A stretch of DNA of 64,000 nt from Rufibacter tibetensis. Its GTDB lineage: Bacteria > Bacteroidota > Bacteroidia > Cytophagales > Hymenobacteraceae. A program made the translations under genes and the position numbers. Below, piece after piece: positions 10,480 to 19,606 of this stretch (positions are counted from its first letter, which is position 1; the number at the start of each line of letters is the position of its first letter). The stretch lies in assembly GCF_001310085.1 (NCBI RefSeq), contig NZ_CP012643.1:2587501-2651500 (forward strand), written 5' to 3'. The notes beneath the pieces were generated by a model. It searched no databases. It saw only the letters and a program-made list of their open reading frames with translations, and was not told the origin of the DNA.

Positions 10480-13400
10480 GTCAACTCTCTACTCGCTTCT
10501 TACATGTGTGCCGGTTACTGATTTTGCTTTTAGGCATAGGGGTACCGGCGTTCACATATGGGCAGGCCACCGCGCCAGATGACTTCGGACAGAACCGGAT
10601 TCAGTACAAGCGTTTCAACTGGCAGTATTATAGCACCCAGAACTTCAACATCTACTACTCGCAGGACGGCAGGGAACTTGCCCGCCACGCAGCTGAGCAC
10701 GCAGAAAAGGAATTGAAGCGGGTTACTTCCCTTATTGGGTACTATCCATATTCCAAAATCACCATCATCATGTACAACTCTGTTTCAGACATGAAGCAGA
10801 GCAACATTGGCTTGATTGATGATCCATACAAAGGCGGAAATGATGCTTTGTTTGTAAAAAGCAAAATTGAGGTAGCATTTGAGGGTTCTCAGACAGAACT
10901 GAAGCGCCAGATGACGTACCGCATTTCTGAATTGCTGCTCTCTGATATGATGTATGGTGGTAGCCTGAAGGAAGTCATCCAGAGCAATTACCTGTTGCGT
11001 TTGCCGGAATGGTTTGTTTCTGGAGCCGCCGCTTACTTAGCTGAAGGCTGGAGTGTGGAGATGGACGACTACATGCGCGACATGATCCAGAAAACCGGCG
11101 GTAAACGATCAGATCCTCTCTTTGCAAGAAACCAACGCCTCACGGGGCAGGCCATCTGGAACTACATCACTGAGCGACACGGCCCTTCGGCCATCCAGAA
11201 CATCTTGAACCTGACGCGTATTACTCGTGACATTGAAGTGGGTATTGCCAGCAGCCTGAACATGCCTTACAAGCGGTTCATGCGTGATTGGTTTGCCTAT
11301 TACACGCAGATGAACACCTATGCTGCGAGCGCATCGCCTAATAAGGAAAACAAAATCAGGAAAACGAACGCCCGCAATGTATTGTACTCAGAGCCTACTT
11401 TAAGTCCTAGCGGGCAAAAGCTGGCGTACGTGATCTATGACCGGGGAGCGTACAAAGTGTACGTGCGCAATCTGGGTTCCAAAAGCCAACGAGTGGTGTA
11501 CCGGGGCGGGTATAAAATGCCTAATCTGGAAATAGACCACACGGTGCCTTTGCTGTCCTGGCGGTCAGAATCTCAACTAGGTATTTCAGATGTACGGCGC
11601 GGTAAACTGCAGCTTAAATTGCAGGATGCAAGCCAGCGGTACATTCCGGGCGTAGCCACGGTGAAAAACCTGATAGGCAAAACAAATAATGTACTTCCTC
11701 TAAACGCCTACAGCCAGGTAGCCGGACTTGATTTCTCAGAAGACGGGCAGTTCATGGTCTTGAGTGCTGTGAAAAATGGGCAAAGTGACTTGTACCTGTA
11801 CCGGGGCGGCCGGTTAGTGCGACAGTTAACCAATGATATCTTTGATGACCTGGCTCCTTCTTTTTTGCCGGGCACCAGCAACCGTATTGTCTTCAGCTCT
11901 AACCGGTATGCAGACTCCCTGCAATCCAGCAAAGGCAAGTTCAGCGCCGTTGCCAATAACTATGACATTTACCTGTTTGACCCCAACAATACTCAAAGCC
12001 GGTTCTGGCAGCTAACGTACACTCCCTCTAATGAAGTCATGCCTATTGGCCTTACCGAAGATGAGATCATGTACATTGGGGAGGAAACAGGTATCAGGTC
12101 TTTATACCGGCATAACATCAAAACCGGGGTAATTGAGCGAGTAACTGCTTTTGTGCAGAACATCAAAACATATGACTACAATGTTAAAACAGGGAACCTC
12201 TCTTTTGTAGCCAATGACCGCGCGAAGGAGTTCCTGTACCTGTATCCCAATTCCCCAATGACGGCAGTAGCGCAGGCAAGCTTCAAAACCAAGCGCCAAG
12301 AAACGCTGGAAGGACATATGCAGCGCCGGATTCAACAGGAAAACGCTCGTATAGCGGCTGCCTTGGCGGCAAAAGCTGCTTCTGATTCTTTAGCTGCAAT
12401 ACGGTCAAGCCAAGTGGGAGGTGACAGTATCGCCACCGACAGTACCGCCGCTCCCGCTCCTAAGCCAGCGGTAACTCCTAAGCCAAGAACCATCATGGCC
12501 ATGGCGCAGCCAGATTCATTGGTGTTGAATTACCCAAGACCTTATGACCTGCGGTTTAGCGTGAACAACCTGATTACCTCTGTATACGCAGACCCACTGC
12601 TGGGATTTGGTTTTGTGATGGAAGTGGGCATGGCCGATTTGTTTGAAGATTACCGCATCAGAGGCGGGGTGTTCGCACTTACTGACTTGCAAACAACGAA
12701 CTTCTACGCCGAGTACTCTAACCTGAAAAACCGCTACGATTACCGCGTGGGGTATCAGAAACAGAGCGTGTACCAAACCAGTGGTGCCAGCATCCGGCGG
12801 TTGGGCAAGCATGAAATTTTGCCTGCCTTCAGTTACCCGCTGACCAATGCGTTGAGCGTAAAAGTACTGCCCCGTTATTCGCACATCCGGTACACGGTGA
12901 TTGAGAATTTCTCTGAGCCAGACCTGGTAATGGATTTTGCCGGAATAGGCGGAGAGTTGGTATATGATAACTCTGTGGTAACAGGCATGAACATGCGCGA
13001 GGGTACCCGTATGAAAGTTGGCATTACCCGCATGTATGGCATTGGCAATAAAGAGAATGGATTCGGTAAATTCTACGTGGACTTACGCCATTACCAGAAA
13101 ATTCACCGGGAGTTTGTATGGGCCAACCGGTTAAGCTACGGACACTCCTTCGGGCCTTCTCCTAAGAAGTACCTGTTAGGTGGAGTAGACAACTGGATTG
13201 GTGCCGACGAAGACAGCATTGCCATCTACAACAATACGTCTACGCCGGCAGACTTCTTCTACCTGGAATTTGCCACTCCATTACGTGGGTTCAACTACAA
13301 TGCTCGTAACGGTAGCCGGTATGTTCTTTGGAACTCAGAGTTACGCTTGCCATTGTTCCAGTACTTGTTTGAAGGACCTATTAACTCAGGCTTCTTCCGG

Positions 13401-13673
13401 AACTTACAGATGGTTGGTTTCTTTGACGCCGGTACTGCCTACAACAGCGGTAACCCGTTCAGCGATGATAACTCAGTGAACACGCAACCAGTACCAAGAC
13501 CTCCGTTTGAAGTGATTGTACGTAACTTCCGCAATCCGTTCATGTACGGCTATGGATTTGGCGCCCGCACTACCTTGTTAGGCGTTTATGGCCGGTTTGA
13601 CATGGCGTGGGGGGAGAGAAACCTGCGGAGAGAAGGACCCAAGTTCTACTTCTCCATGGGGTATGACTTCTAA
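10476..13673 (+). CDS. Secreted beta-propeller/beta-barrel protein with degenerate peptidase domain
   Basis: The 1065-residue protein has a signal peptide ending at Gly29 with Gln at +1. Residues about 30-290 resemble a peptidase-MA-type domain, but its HExxH is replaced by SELLLS and the usual WxxEG by WFVSGAAAYLAEG, so activity is doubtful. Residues about 300-640 contain TolB-like propeller blades (for example GLDFSEDGQFMVLSAVKNG). An Ala/Pro-rich linker follows at about 640-690, then a C-terminal beta-barrel ending in Phe (FSMGYDF), as in BAM-inserted outer-membrane proteins. The start at 10476 overlaps the previous stop by 4 nt; an upstream in-frame ATG at 10416 would spoil the signal peptide. 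The role is unknown. Confidence 0.85.
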   Translation: MSQLSTRFLHVCRLLILLLGIGVPAFTYGQATAPDDFGQNRIQYKRFNWQYYSTQNFNIYYSQDGRELARHAAEHAEKELKRVTSLIGYYPYSKITIIMYNSVSDMKQSNIGLIDDPYKGGNDALFVKSKIEVAFEGSQTELKRQMTYRISELLLSDMMYGGSLKEVIQSNYLLRLPEWFVSGAAAYLAEGWSVEMDDYMRDMIQKTGGKRSDPLFARNQRLTGQAIWNYITERHGPSAIQNILNLTRITRDIEVGIASSLNMPYKRFMRDWFAYYTQMNTYAASASPNKENKIRKTNARNVLYSEPTLSPSGQKLAYVIYDRGAYKVYVRNLGSKSQRVVYRGGYKMPNLEIDHTVPLLSWRSESQLGISDVRRGKLQLKLQDASQRYIPGVATVKNLIGKTNNVLPLNAYSQVAGLDFSEDGQFMVLSAVKNGQSDLYLYRGGRLVRQLTNDIFDDLAPSFLPGTSNRIVFSSNRYADSLQSSKGKFSAVANNYDIYLFDPNNTQSRFWQLTYTPSNEVMPIGLTEDEIMYIGEETGIRSLYRHNIKTGVIERVTAFVQNIKTYDYNVKTGNLSFVANDRAKEFLYLYPNSPMTAVAQASFKTKRQETLEGHMQRRIQQENARIAAALAAKAASDSLAAIRSSQVGGDSIATDSTAAPAPKPAVTPKPRTIMAMAQPDSLVLNYPRPYDLRFSVNNLITSVYADPLLGFGFVMEVGMADLFEDYRIRGGVFALTDLQTTNFYAEYSNLKNRYDYRVGYQKQSVYQTSGASIRRLGKHEILPAFSYPLTNALSVKVLPRYSHIRYTVIENFSEPDLVMDFAGIGGELVYDNSVVTGMNMREGTRMKVGITRMYGIGNKENGFGKFYVDLRHYQKIHREFVWANRLSYGHSFGPSPKKYLLGGVDNWIGADEDSIAIYNNTSTPADFFYLEFATPLRGFNYNARNGSRYVLWNSELRLPLFQYLFEGPINSGFFRNLQMVGFFDAGTAYNSGNPFSDDNSVNTQPVPRPPFEVIVRNFRNPFMYGYGFGARTTLLGVYGRFDMAWGERNLRREGPKFYFSMGYDF

Positions 13674-13717
13674 CTCTTGAAGTACAAACGGCTTTAAGCT
13701 AGATTTTGTAAAAACAC

Positions 13718-13766
13718 CTTAAAAGCAGAAGGCCTCCCTTAACTAGGGAGGCCTTCTGCTTTTAAG
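13718..13766. terminator. 22-bp perfect hairpin, first of two between convergent genes
   Basis: Positions 13718-13739 pair perfectly with 13745-13766 around a 5-nt loop. The outer ends CTTAAAAG/CTTTTAAG give U-rich ends on both strands. It would terminate the propeller/barrel gene and possibly purQ. Confidence 0.85.
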
Positions 13767-13791
13767 AAGAATAAACCTGAAAGGTGATTTT

Positions 13792-13822
13792 AGGCCGGTT
13801 TTAGAAAAAGGGCCTTAAAAGG
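13792..13822 (+). repeat. Dispersed 3'-end palindromic motif, copy
   Basis: AGGCCGGTTTTAGAAAAAGG followed by GCCTTAAAAGG matches the core-plus-tail pattern seen at many gene ends. Its tail merges into the hairpin at 13814. Confidence 0.5.
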
Positions 13823-13863
13823 AAAAGCCTTCTTTCAGAAGAAAGAAGGCTTTTCCTTTTAAG
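13814..13863. terminator. 23-bp perfect hairpin, second of two between convergent genes
   Basis: Positions 13814-13836 pair perfectly with 13841-13863 around the tetraloop AGAA. Its outer end CTTAAAAG is the same as in the hairpin at 13718. It lies 15 nt beyond the purQ stop and so would be the first terminator met by purQ transcripts. Confidence 0.85.
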
Positions 13864-13878
13864 CTATAGATAAGTGCC

Positions 13879-14571
13879 TTATGCTTGTACCGCCTGTAAA
13901 AGAGATTCAAACAGCAGTCTGCCATCTGTGTTATTAAGTTCTGGATCAACAGCGCGCTCTGGGTGCGGCATCATGCCAAACACGTTCTTGTTTTTGTTTG
14001 TAACACCGGCAATGTTCAGTAAGCTACCATTGCAGTTGCAAACGTCAGTTACCTGGCCGTTAGCATCGCAGTAGCGGAACATGATTTGTCCGTTGTCTTC
14101 TAACTCCTTCAGGGTGTCAGCGTCTGCGTGGAAGCGGCCTTCTCCGTGGGCAATCGGAATCTGGTAAGCTTTGCCAGGCTCCAGAAGGGCGGTAGGCAAG
14201 GCCTCAGTGTTCGTTGGGGTGATGTACACGTTCTGGCAAATGAACTGTTGGCTGGTGTTGCGCAACAAAGCACCTGGCAGAAGACCGGCTTCGGTCAAAA
14301 TCTGGAAGCCATTGCAGATTCCCCACACGTACCCGCCGGAGTTGGCAAATTTTACCACTTCCTGCATAATAGGGGAGAAACGGGCAATAGCACCGGAACG
14401 CAAATAGTCACCATAGGAGAAACCTCCGGGCAGCACTATGAAATCACAGTTCTGCAAATCATGGTCTTTGTGCCACAGCCTAACAACTTCCTTTTGGGTG
14501 GTGTGTTGTAAGGCATCAATGACATCCTGGTCACAGTTGGACCCTGGGAAAACGACAACTCCAAATTTCAT
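13879..14571 (-). CDS. purQ: Phosphoribosylformylglycinamidine synthase, PurQ glutaminase subunit
   Basis: The 230-residue class I glutamine amidotransferase supplies ammonia for FGAM synthesis in purine biosynthesis, working with PurS and small PurL. The nucleophile is Cys86 in YVWGICNGFQ, and the His-Glu pair is in MMPHPERAVD near residue 205. The N-terminus MKFGVVVFPGSNCDQD is typical. It is alone on its strand, ends at a double terminator, and is divergent from yicC. A perfect -7 promoter element lies only 4 nt before its ATG. PurS is encoded at 7697, not adjacent. Confidence 0.96.
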   Translation of the reverse strand: MKFGVVVFPGSNCDQDVIDALQHTTQKEVVRLWHKDHDLQNCDFIVLPGGFSYGDYLRSGAIARFSPIMQEVVKFANSGGYVWGICNGFQILTEAGLLPGALLRNTSQQFICQNVYITPTNTEALPTALLEPGKAYQIPIAHGEGRFHADADTLKELEDNGQIMFRYCDANGQVTDVCNCNGSLLNIAGVTNKNKNVFGMMPHPERAVDPELNNTDGRLLFESLLQAVQA

Positions 14572-14575
14572 GGCT

Positions 14576-14583
14576 CAAAGATA
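14576..14583 (-). promoter_or_regulatory. Probable -7 promoter element of purQ
   Basis: The minus strand reads TATCTTTG, a perfect match to the Bacteroidota -7 consensus TAnnTTTG, then 4 nt and the purQ ATG. A clear -33 TTG at the right distance is not seen. Transcription would start at or within a base or two of the start codon. Confidence 0.6.
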
Positions 14584-14697
14584 AAGAAAATACACAAGTT
14601 TCTTCTTCTCCATGCCACAGAAAGCGCATATCATTAGATAGGAAGAGAGTGGTGCTTTTTTCATAGATTTACTTTTTACCATTTTACAGTACACAGT

Positions 14698-15579
14698 ATG
14701 TTATTATCCATGACCGGGTTTGGATCTGCCCACCTAGAGACCGAAGGCTATACCGTTACCGTTGAGCTAAAGTCATTGAATTCCAAATCTATGGATCTGA
14801 GCCTTCGGGTACCACGCAGTTTGTCTGACAAAGAGCTTGAAATAAGGAATCTCATAGGCAAAAGCCTGGTGCGCGGCAAAGTGAATCTGACCATTGAGGT
14901 AAACAGAAGCAAGACCAACGCAACCCGCAGCAGGATCAATACAGAGCTGTTACAAGTCTATTTCAGAGAACTGGAAGCGGCTGCTATTGCCCTGGGTGCC
15001 AAATCGCCTGACTTGTTCCGGTTGGCTTTGCACATGCCAGATGTGTTGCAAACCGAAAGCACCGATGAAAAAGGTGAAGAAATTTCATGGGAGCAGGTAG
15101 CGCCAGTGCTGCAAGAGGGCATTGACAATTTCAACACCTTCCGGGCTGATGAAGGAAAAGCACTCAGCAATGAAATCGTATCTTACATTGACCGCATCAG
15201 AATTCTGTTAGCCGAGATTGACAAGCATGACCCTAGCCGCGTAGAACATATCAGACAACGCATTCAGGGGCACTTACAGGAGATCAGTTCGTCAGAGTCG
15301 TTCAACCAGAACCGCTTTGAGCAGGAGATGATCTATTACATAGAAAAACTAGACATTGCCGAGGAGAAGGTGCGGTTAGTGAACCACTTACACTATTTTA
15401 CTGAGACAGTCTACCTCCCTGAACCAACTGGTAAGAAACTGGCGTTCATCTCTCAGGAAATAGGCCGCGAGATCAACACCATTGGGTCCAAAGCAAACGA
15501 TGCCACCATTCAGCACCTGGTGGTAGAGATGAAAGAAGAACTGGAGAAAATCAAAGAGCAGCTGAACAATATCTTGTAA
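14698..15579 (+). CDS. yicC: YicC/YloC-family endoribonuclease
   Basis: The 293-residue protein begins MLLSMTGFGSAHLETEGYTV and ends with GREINTIGSKANDATIQHLV, the two conserved ends of the YicC family. E. coli YicC is an endoribonuclease that takes part in small-RNA turnover, and the family is nearly universal. Full length. In many genomes gmk follows yicC, but here the next gene is a secreted peptidase. It is divergent from purQ with 126 nt between. Confidence 0.93.
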   Translation: MLLSMTGFGSAHLETEGYTVTVELKSLNSKSMDLSLRVPRSLSDKELEIRNLIGKSLVRGKVNLTIEVNRSKTNATRSRINTELLQVYFRELEAAAIALGAKSPDLFRLALHMPDVLQTESTDEKGEEISWEQVAPVLQEGIDNFNTFRADEGKALSNEIVSYIDRIRILLAEIDKHDPSRVEHIRQRIQGHLQEISSSESFNQNRFEQEMIYYIEKLDIAEEKVRLVNHLHYFTETVYLPEPTGKKLAFISQEIGREINTIGSKANDATIQHLVVEMKEELEKIKEQLNNIL

Positions 15580-15587
15580 GGGAGTAA

Positions 15588-15621
15588 GCTTTTCACCTGT
15601 TTCCTGAAAAGCACCTCTAAA
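15588..15621 (+). repeat. Dispersed 3'-end palindromic motif, copy
   Basis: Directly after yicC: GCTTTTCACCTGTTTCCTGA then AAAGCACCTCTAAA. It can form an imperfect hairpin (GCTTTTC with GAAAAGC) and may act as a weak terminator or processing site. Confidence 0.45.
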
Positions 15622-15635
15622 TCACCTTGAAGAAT

Positions 15636-17744
15636 ATGCCGCAAAAGTTACTCTTTGCATTATTTCTCCTGCTTTCAGGTATTTCTCAAGCTATAGGTCA
15701 AACCCGCTCCTGCGGCACCATGCAACATATGGCGCAGCTGGAGAGGGAACGACCTAATCTGCGGGCACAATTGCAACAACAGGCCAGGATGGCCGGAACA
15801 AGCCTAAAGCAGCCCTATGAGAAATTGGCAAGAGGTGGCGTGGTTACTATTCCGGTAGTGGTGCACGTGGTGTACAATACCGTTACCCATAACATTTCAG
15901 ACGAGCAGGTAGCCTCTCAGATAGCGGTTTTAAACAAAGACTTCCGGCGGCTGAACGCCGATTCCGATAAAACTCCAGACCTGTTCAAAAGCTTAGCCGC
16001 CGATGCAGAAATAGAATTCTGCCTGGCCCAGCGCACGCCTGACGGAGAACCCACCAACGGCATTACCCGCACCCAAACAGACAAGACTAATTTTGACCTG
16101 AACGATGCCATGAAGTTTACGGCTTCGGGCGGGAAAGATGCTTGGAACACCAGCCAATACCTGAACATCTGGGTGATACGGTTCGCCAATACGGAGGAGG
16201 TGCTGGGGTATGCCCAATTCCCTAATTCAGGTTCTCCGCTTACCGACGGCGTGGTCATTGATTATCGGTATTTCGGGACCAGCGGTACTGCGCTTCGTCC
16301 TTTCAACCTGGGCCGGACCACCACCCACGAAGTAGGCCACTGGCTTAACCTTTTCCATATCTGGGGAGATGAATCCTGTGGGAATGACCAGGTAGAGGAT
16401 ACGCCCGTTCAGGAAGAAGAGAACTCAGGTTGTCCTACGTTTCCCAGCCAGAGTTGCACCAACACCAGTGACATGTTCATGAACTACATGGACTACACCA
16501 ATGATGCCTGCATGAACCTCTTCACTACCGGGCAGAAAACCGTGATGCAGAATGCACTTGGTACTTTCCGATCAAGCTTACTTACCTCCCTGGCTTGTAA
16601 TCCGGTGCAGGTTCCTGACCTAGATGCTGCTTTAATGGAAGTAACTTCTCCTACTAAGGTTCTTTGCGCCACTTCCTTTTCACCGGGAGTTGTGTTGCGG
16701 AACAAAGGCAGCCAGACCCTAACTTCGGCTCACATTCAGTACCGGATCGACAGCGGTCCTCTCCAGACATTTAACTGGACAGGCTCCCTGGGTTCTTTCC
16801 AAAGCACCACCGTTTCAATTCCGGCTATTGCCATTGCTTCCGGAGCCCACACCATTACTTATACCATCGCCTCTCGCAACAACGCCGCCACTGATGCGAA
16901 TGCGGCTAACAACACTGTTACGGCTACCTTCCAGGTACAAGGCGTTGGGTTACCTTTGCAGGAGGGGTTTGAAAGTGCCACTTTCCCGCCTGCAGGGTGG
17001 ATTATTAACAACCCCAACCAGGACCTAACCTGGGAGCGGACCACAAAAGCAGCCAAAACAGGGGTTGCTTCAGCGTACATGAATAACATTGCCTACACCG
17101 CTAATGGACTGGTAGATGAATTGGTACTGCCTCCGCTGGATCTGACCACCCGAAGCATGCCTAAACTCTCTTTCCAGATGGCATACGCGCTGCTTTCTGA
17201 AAGTGGCTTCTCTGATACGCTAGAGGTCTTGGTGTCTACCGATTGCGGAACCTCGTACCGACGCATTTACCAGAAGTTTGGTCAGGCATTAACCACTGCC
17301 ACGCCTTATTTCACCGATAAGGAATTCATCCCTACCGAGGCGCAGTGGCGATTAGAAACCTTGGATTTGGCAGAGTTTGCAACAGCTAAAACCGTCTCGG
17401 TTAAGTTCAGGCACGTCACAGACTTTGAGAACAACCTGTACCTGGATGATGTAAAAGTAGACGGTGACCCACTGGGAGCCGAGGAGGAACGGGCGCAGAA
17501 AGCAGTGCAGGTAGCGCCTAACCCAACCTCTGGAACGGTGTACATCACCTCCCCGGAAGCCATCATTTCCAGTCTGCAGATTTGTGATGCAGTGGGACGG
17601 GTGATACAGGAAGTTACCTCCCTTAAACATACAAGAAATCAGCCGCTGCAAATCACCTTGCTAAATCAGACCAACGGCATCTACTTCATCAAAATGATGA
17701 CCGACAAAGGAGTGGTGGTACGTAGAGTAATGCTGCTGCGATAA
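15636..17744 (+). CDS. Secreted M43 (pappalysin-like) zinc metallopeptidase with T9SS sorting domain
   Basis: The 702-residue protein has a signal peptide ending at Gly21 with Gln at +1, then an M43 catalytic domain. The zinc site is HEVGHWLNLFH at residues 231-241, and the Met-turn is MNYMDY about 50 residues later. After a CARDB-like segment and a MAM/jelly-roll-like region (about 450-620) it ends in a type A sorting domain (VAPNPTSGTVYI ... VMLLR), so it should leave through the T9SS and be processed by PorU. Substrate proteins are unknown. A TTG at 15627 could add three residues, but the ATG at 15636 gives a normal signal peptide. Confidence 0.93.
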   Translation: MPQKLLFALFLLLSGISQAIGQTRSCGTMQHMAQLERERPNLRAQLQQQARMAGTSLKQPYEKLARGGVVTIPVVVHVVYNTVTHNISDEQVASQIAVLNKDFRRLNADSDKTPDLFKSLAADAEIEFCLAQRTPDGEPTNGITRTQTDKTNFDLNDAMKFTASGGKDAWNTSQYLNIWVIRFANTEEVLGYAQFPNSGSPLTDGVVIDYRYFGTSGTALRPFNLGRTTTHEVGHWLNLFHIWGDESCGNDQVEDTPVQEEENSGCPTFPSQSCTNTSDMFMNYMDYTNDACMNLFTTGQKTVMQNALGTFRSSLLTSLACNPVQVPDLDAALMEVTSPTKVLCATSFSPGVVLRNKGSQTLTSAHIQYRIDSGPLQTFNWTGSLGSFQSTTVSIPAIAIASGAHTITYTIASRNNAATDANAANNTVTATFQVQGVGLPLQEGFESATFPPAGWIINNPNQDLTWERTTKAAKTGVASAYMNNIAYTANGLVDELVLPPLDLTTRSMPKLSFQMAYALLSESGFSDTLEVLVSTDCGTSYRRIYQKFGQALTTATPYFTDKEFIPTEAQWRLETLDLAEFATAKTVSVKFRHVTDFENNLYLDDVKVDGDPLGAEEERAQKAVQVAPNPTSGTVYITSPEAIISSLQICDAVGRVIQEVTSLKHTRNQPLQITLLNQTNGIYFIKMMTDKGVVVRRVMLLR

Positions 17745-17764
17745 ACTTCTTGAAATAAAATAGG

Positions 17765-17817
17765 AACAGAAGAGCCTCTGCGTTTCCCTGTTAAGGAGAG
17801 GCAGAGGCTCTTCTGTT
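17765..17817. terminator. 17-bp perfect hairpin between convergent peptidase genes
   Basis: Positions 17765-17781 pair perfectly with 17801-17817 and are followed by TTTG on the plus strand and by TTCCTATTTTATTT on the minus strand. It lies between the M43 (plus) and M28 (minus) genes and probably serves both. Confidence 0.85.
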
Positions 17818-17912
17818 TTGAAAAAAGTAATCAGCTGCTCCCATAGTGAAACCTCCAATTGTTTTAGAGCTGTTTTTACCAAAAGGTGCTTCAAACGGAA
17901 AGCAGCAGAAAG

Positions 17913-19190
17913 CTATAATGCTTTTATGAATGTCTGTATAAGGGCCATTACCTCTTTGAATTTGGTGAGGGGTAAGGTGTCTGCCTTGTCGTTGGGGTGG
18001 TGGTATTCAGTAGTGGTGCTGCCCAAAGTGTAGAAGAAGAAGGACGGCACTCCCTTTTCAGAGAAAAAGTAATGGTCAGAGTTAGCAGCTTTGCCCCTGC
18101 TTTTGAGTTGGGGAAGGTATTGATGCTGTTGATTCAGGTGTTGCAGGAGCGAGAAGTGCTTCGGGAAAACGCTGCCATTCACCACCATCAGGCCTTCCTC
18201 ACCAGTGCTCATCAAATCAAGGTTCAGCAGAAACTTAATTTTGCCCAACGGGAAGAGCGGGTGTTCTGTGTAATAACGGGAACCCACCAAGCCGGCCTCT
18301 TCACCAGCAAAGGCCATGAAAGCAATGGAGTAGTCTGGGGTGTTTTGCGGCTGTGCGTAGTAGCGGGCTAACTCTAAAAGCATGGCTGTACCACTGCCGT
18401 TGTCATGCGCGCCGGGAAAGTACAGGTCTTTGCCTTGATGCCCTAAGTGGTCATAATGGGCCGTGATGACCACAAAGGAGTCTGGGTTGATTTTGCCTGG
18501 CACAAACCCAATCACATTTTGGCTTCGGTAGTGCAGCTCCAGGCGAGCATCTACGGCGAAAGTTATTTTCTTGGCTTTCTTGGGCCAGGCTTTCTCCAAT
18601 ACTTCCAGCGCGGGAAAAGGGAGCTGTTCTCCCCGGATGGTGCCCATCAGTTTGGGGCCGGGTTGCCGAACAATCACAGCAGCCACACTTTTTAATTGGG
18701 GCTGAAAAGGCTCTGGTAAAGAGAGCAGTTCCTGTAAGTGACGCTGGTACACTACCAGTACCTTGTTCCGGAGGTTGTTCGTGAGAAACTGCTGGGCGAC
18801 ATCTACATCCTGTAGGATCAAGGTATCTATCTCGTACACCCGGCCTTCTCCGGCTCCTGCACCCGTAGCGGCGTGCGCCAGGAAGTCTACACCGGGTACC
18901 AAGGCTTTTCCGTCTACTTCTAGTTTAAGGCGATTCTCCAGGATGTTGACGGGCAGGGTGAAGGGTTGTTTGTAGTTAGGCTGGAAAGACTTCAGGCCTA
19001 TGGCGGCGTATTGTTTTTGCAGGTAATTGGCGGCCAAGCTATCGCCTTTGAAAGCGTATCCGCGGCCATGCATGGCCGGAGCGGAAAGATCAGCGATGGT
19101 CTGGCGGACACGGGTCATTTCCTGGGCCTTTCCTGAAAAATAGCAGAAAAGGAAGGAGAGACTTAGCAAAAGCCCATGATGCCGTACCAT
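17913..19190 (-). CDS. Secreted M28-family peptidase
   Basis: The 425-residue protein has a signal peptide ending at Ala22 with Gln at +1. The M28 metal ligands are all visible: AHYDHLG, GAHDNGSG, GEEAGLVGSRYY, NLDLMS and a late His in SDHYFFSEKGVPSF. These bind two zinc ions in aminopeptidases of this family. A PA-like insert (about 110-200) precedes the catalytic part. No sorting domain is seen, so it is probably periplasmic. It starts 7 nt after vanZ and is likely the last gene of a gcvH-vanZ-M28 operon. Confidence 0.93.
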   Translation of the reverse strand: MVRHHGLLLSLSFLFCYFSGKAQEMTRVRQTIADLSAPAMHGRGYAFKGDSLAANYLQKQYAAIGLKSFQPNYKQPFTLPVNILENRLKLEVDGKALVPGVDFLAHAATGAGAGEGRVYEIDTLILQDVDVAQQFLTNNLRNKVLVVYQRHLQELLSLPEPFQPQLKSVAAVIVRQPGPKLMGTIRGEQLPFPALEVLEKAWPKKAKKITFAVDARLELHYRSQNVIGFVPGKINPDSFVVITAHYDHLGHQGKDLYFPGAHDNGSGTAMLLELARYYAQPQNTPDYSIAFMAFAGEEAGLVGSRYYTEHPLFPLGKIKFLLNLDLMSTGEEGLMVVNGSVFPKHFSLLQHLNQQHQYLPQLKSRGKAANSDHYFFSEKGVPSFFFYTLGSTTTEYHHPNDKADTLPLTKFKEVMALIQTFIKAL

Positions 19191-19197
19191 AGCTGTT

Positions 19198-19596
19198 TTA
19201 ACCTGATTTTCTGAAATTGCCGGAGAAACGGCGGGAGAGCAGCGACCAAATACCTAAGCCAAGCACGCCGCCAATGGTGTTGCTGAGCGCATCTACCGGA
19301 TCTGCCTCGCGACCCAATCCCATAGAACCTTGTAAGATCTCCACTAAGATTCCGAAGGCTACCACCAGCAGAAAAGACCTTGTAATAATACGCTTGGTGA
19401 TCTGCACAGAAGGGTCACGCTGTAACCCAATCAGAAGGAGAAGCAACTGCATCCCAAAAAGGATGGCGTGCACCAGGGAGTCAAAGGTGAGAAAGTCCCA
19501 CTTGGGACCAGGAGGTAGAACTGGGGCAGGCAGTAGCGTCAATACAAGAATGACTACTGCCCACCCAAGTGCCAGTGCATAATAGGAGATACGCAC
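19198..19596 (-). CDS. VanZ-family membrane protein
   Basis: The 132-residue protein has four hydrophobic segments and the VanZ pattern: DSLVHAILFGMQ in the second helix and EILQGSMGLGREADPVDALSNTIGG, the conserved acidic loop. VanZ-like proteins are membrane proteins of poorly known function, named after a teicoplanin-resistance gene; resistance should not be assumed here. It follows gcvH by 10 nt. The last ten codons coincide with a copy of the dispersed palindromic motif. Confidence 0.88.
   Translation of the reverse strand: MRISYYALALGWAVVILVLTLLPAPVLPPGPKWDFLTFDSLVHAILFGMQLLLLLIGLQRDPSVQITKRIITRSFLLVVAFGILVEILQGSMGLGREADPVDALSNTIGGVLGLGIWSLLSRRFSGNFRKSG
19201..19231 (+). repeat. Dispersed 3'-end palindromic motif inside the vanZ C-terminus
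   Basis: ACCTGATTTTCTGAAATTGC then CGGAGAAACGG matches the motif at 54932 almost base for base. On the minus strand it encodes the last residues of the VanZ protein up to the codon before the stop. Confidence 0.5.
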
Positions 19597-19606
19597 TATA
19601 AAAGAA

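Noticed and set aside
19198-19596. Antibiotic resistance role for the VanZ-family gene
   Set aside because: VanZ-like proteins next to gcvH are common in this phylum without van genes; nothing here supports glycopeptide resistance.
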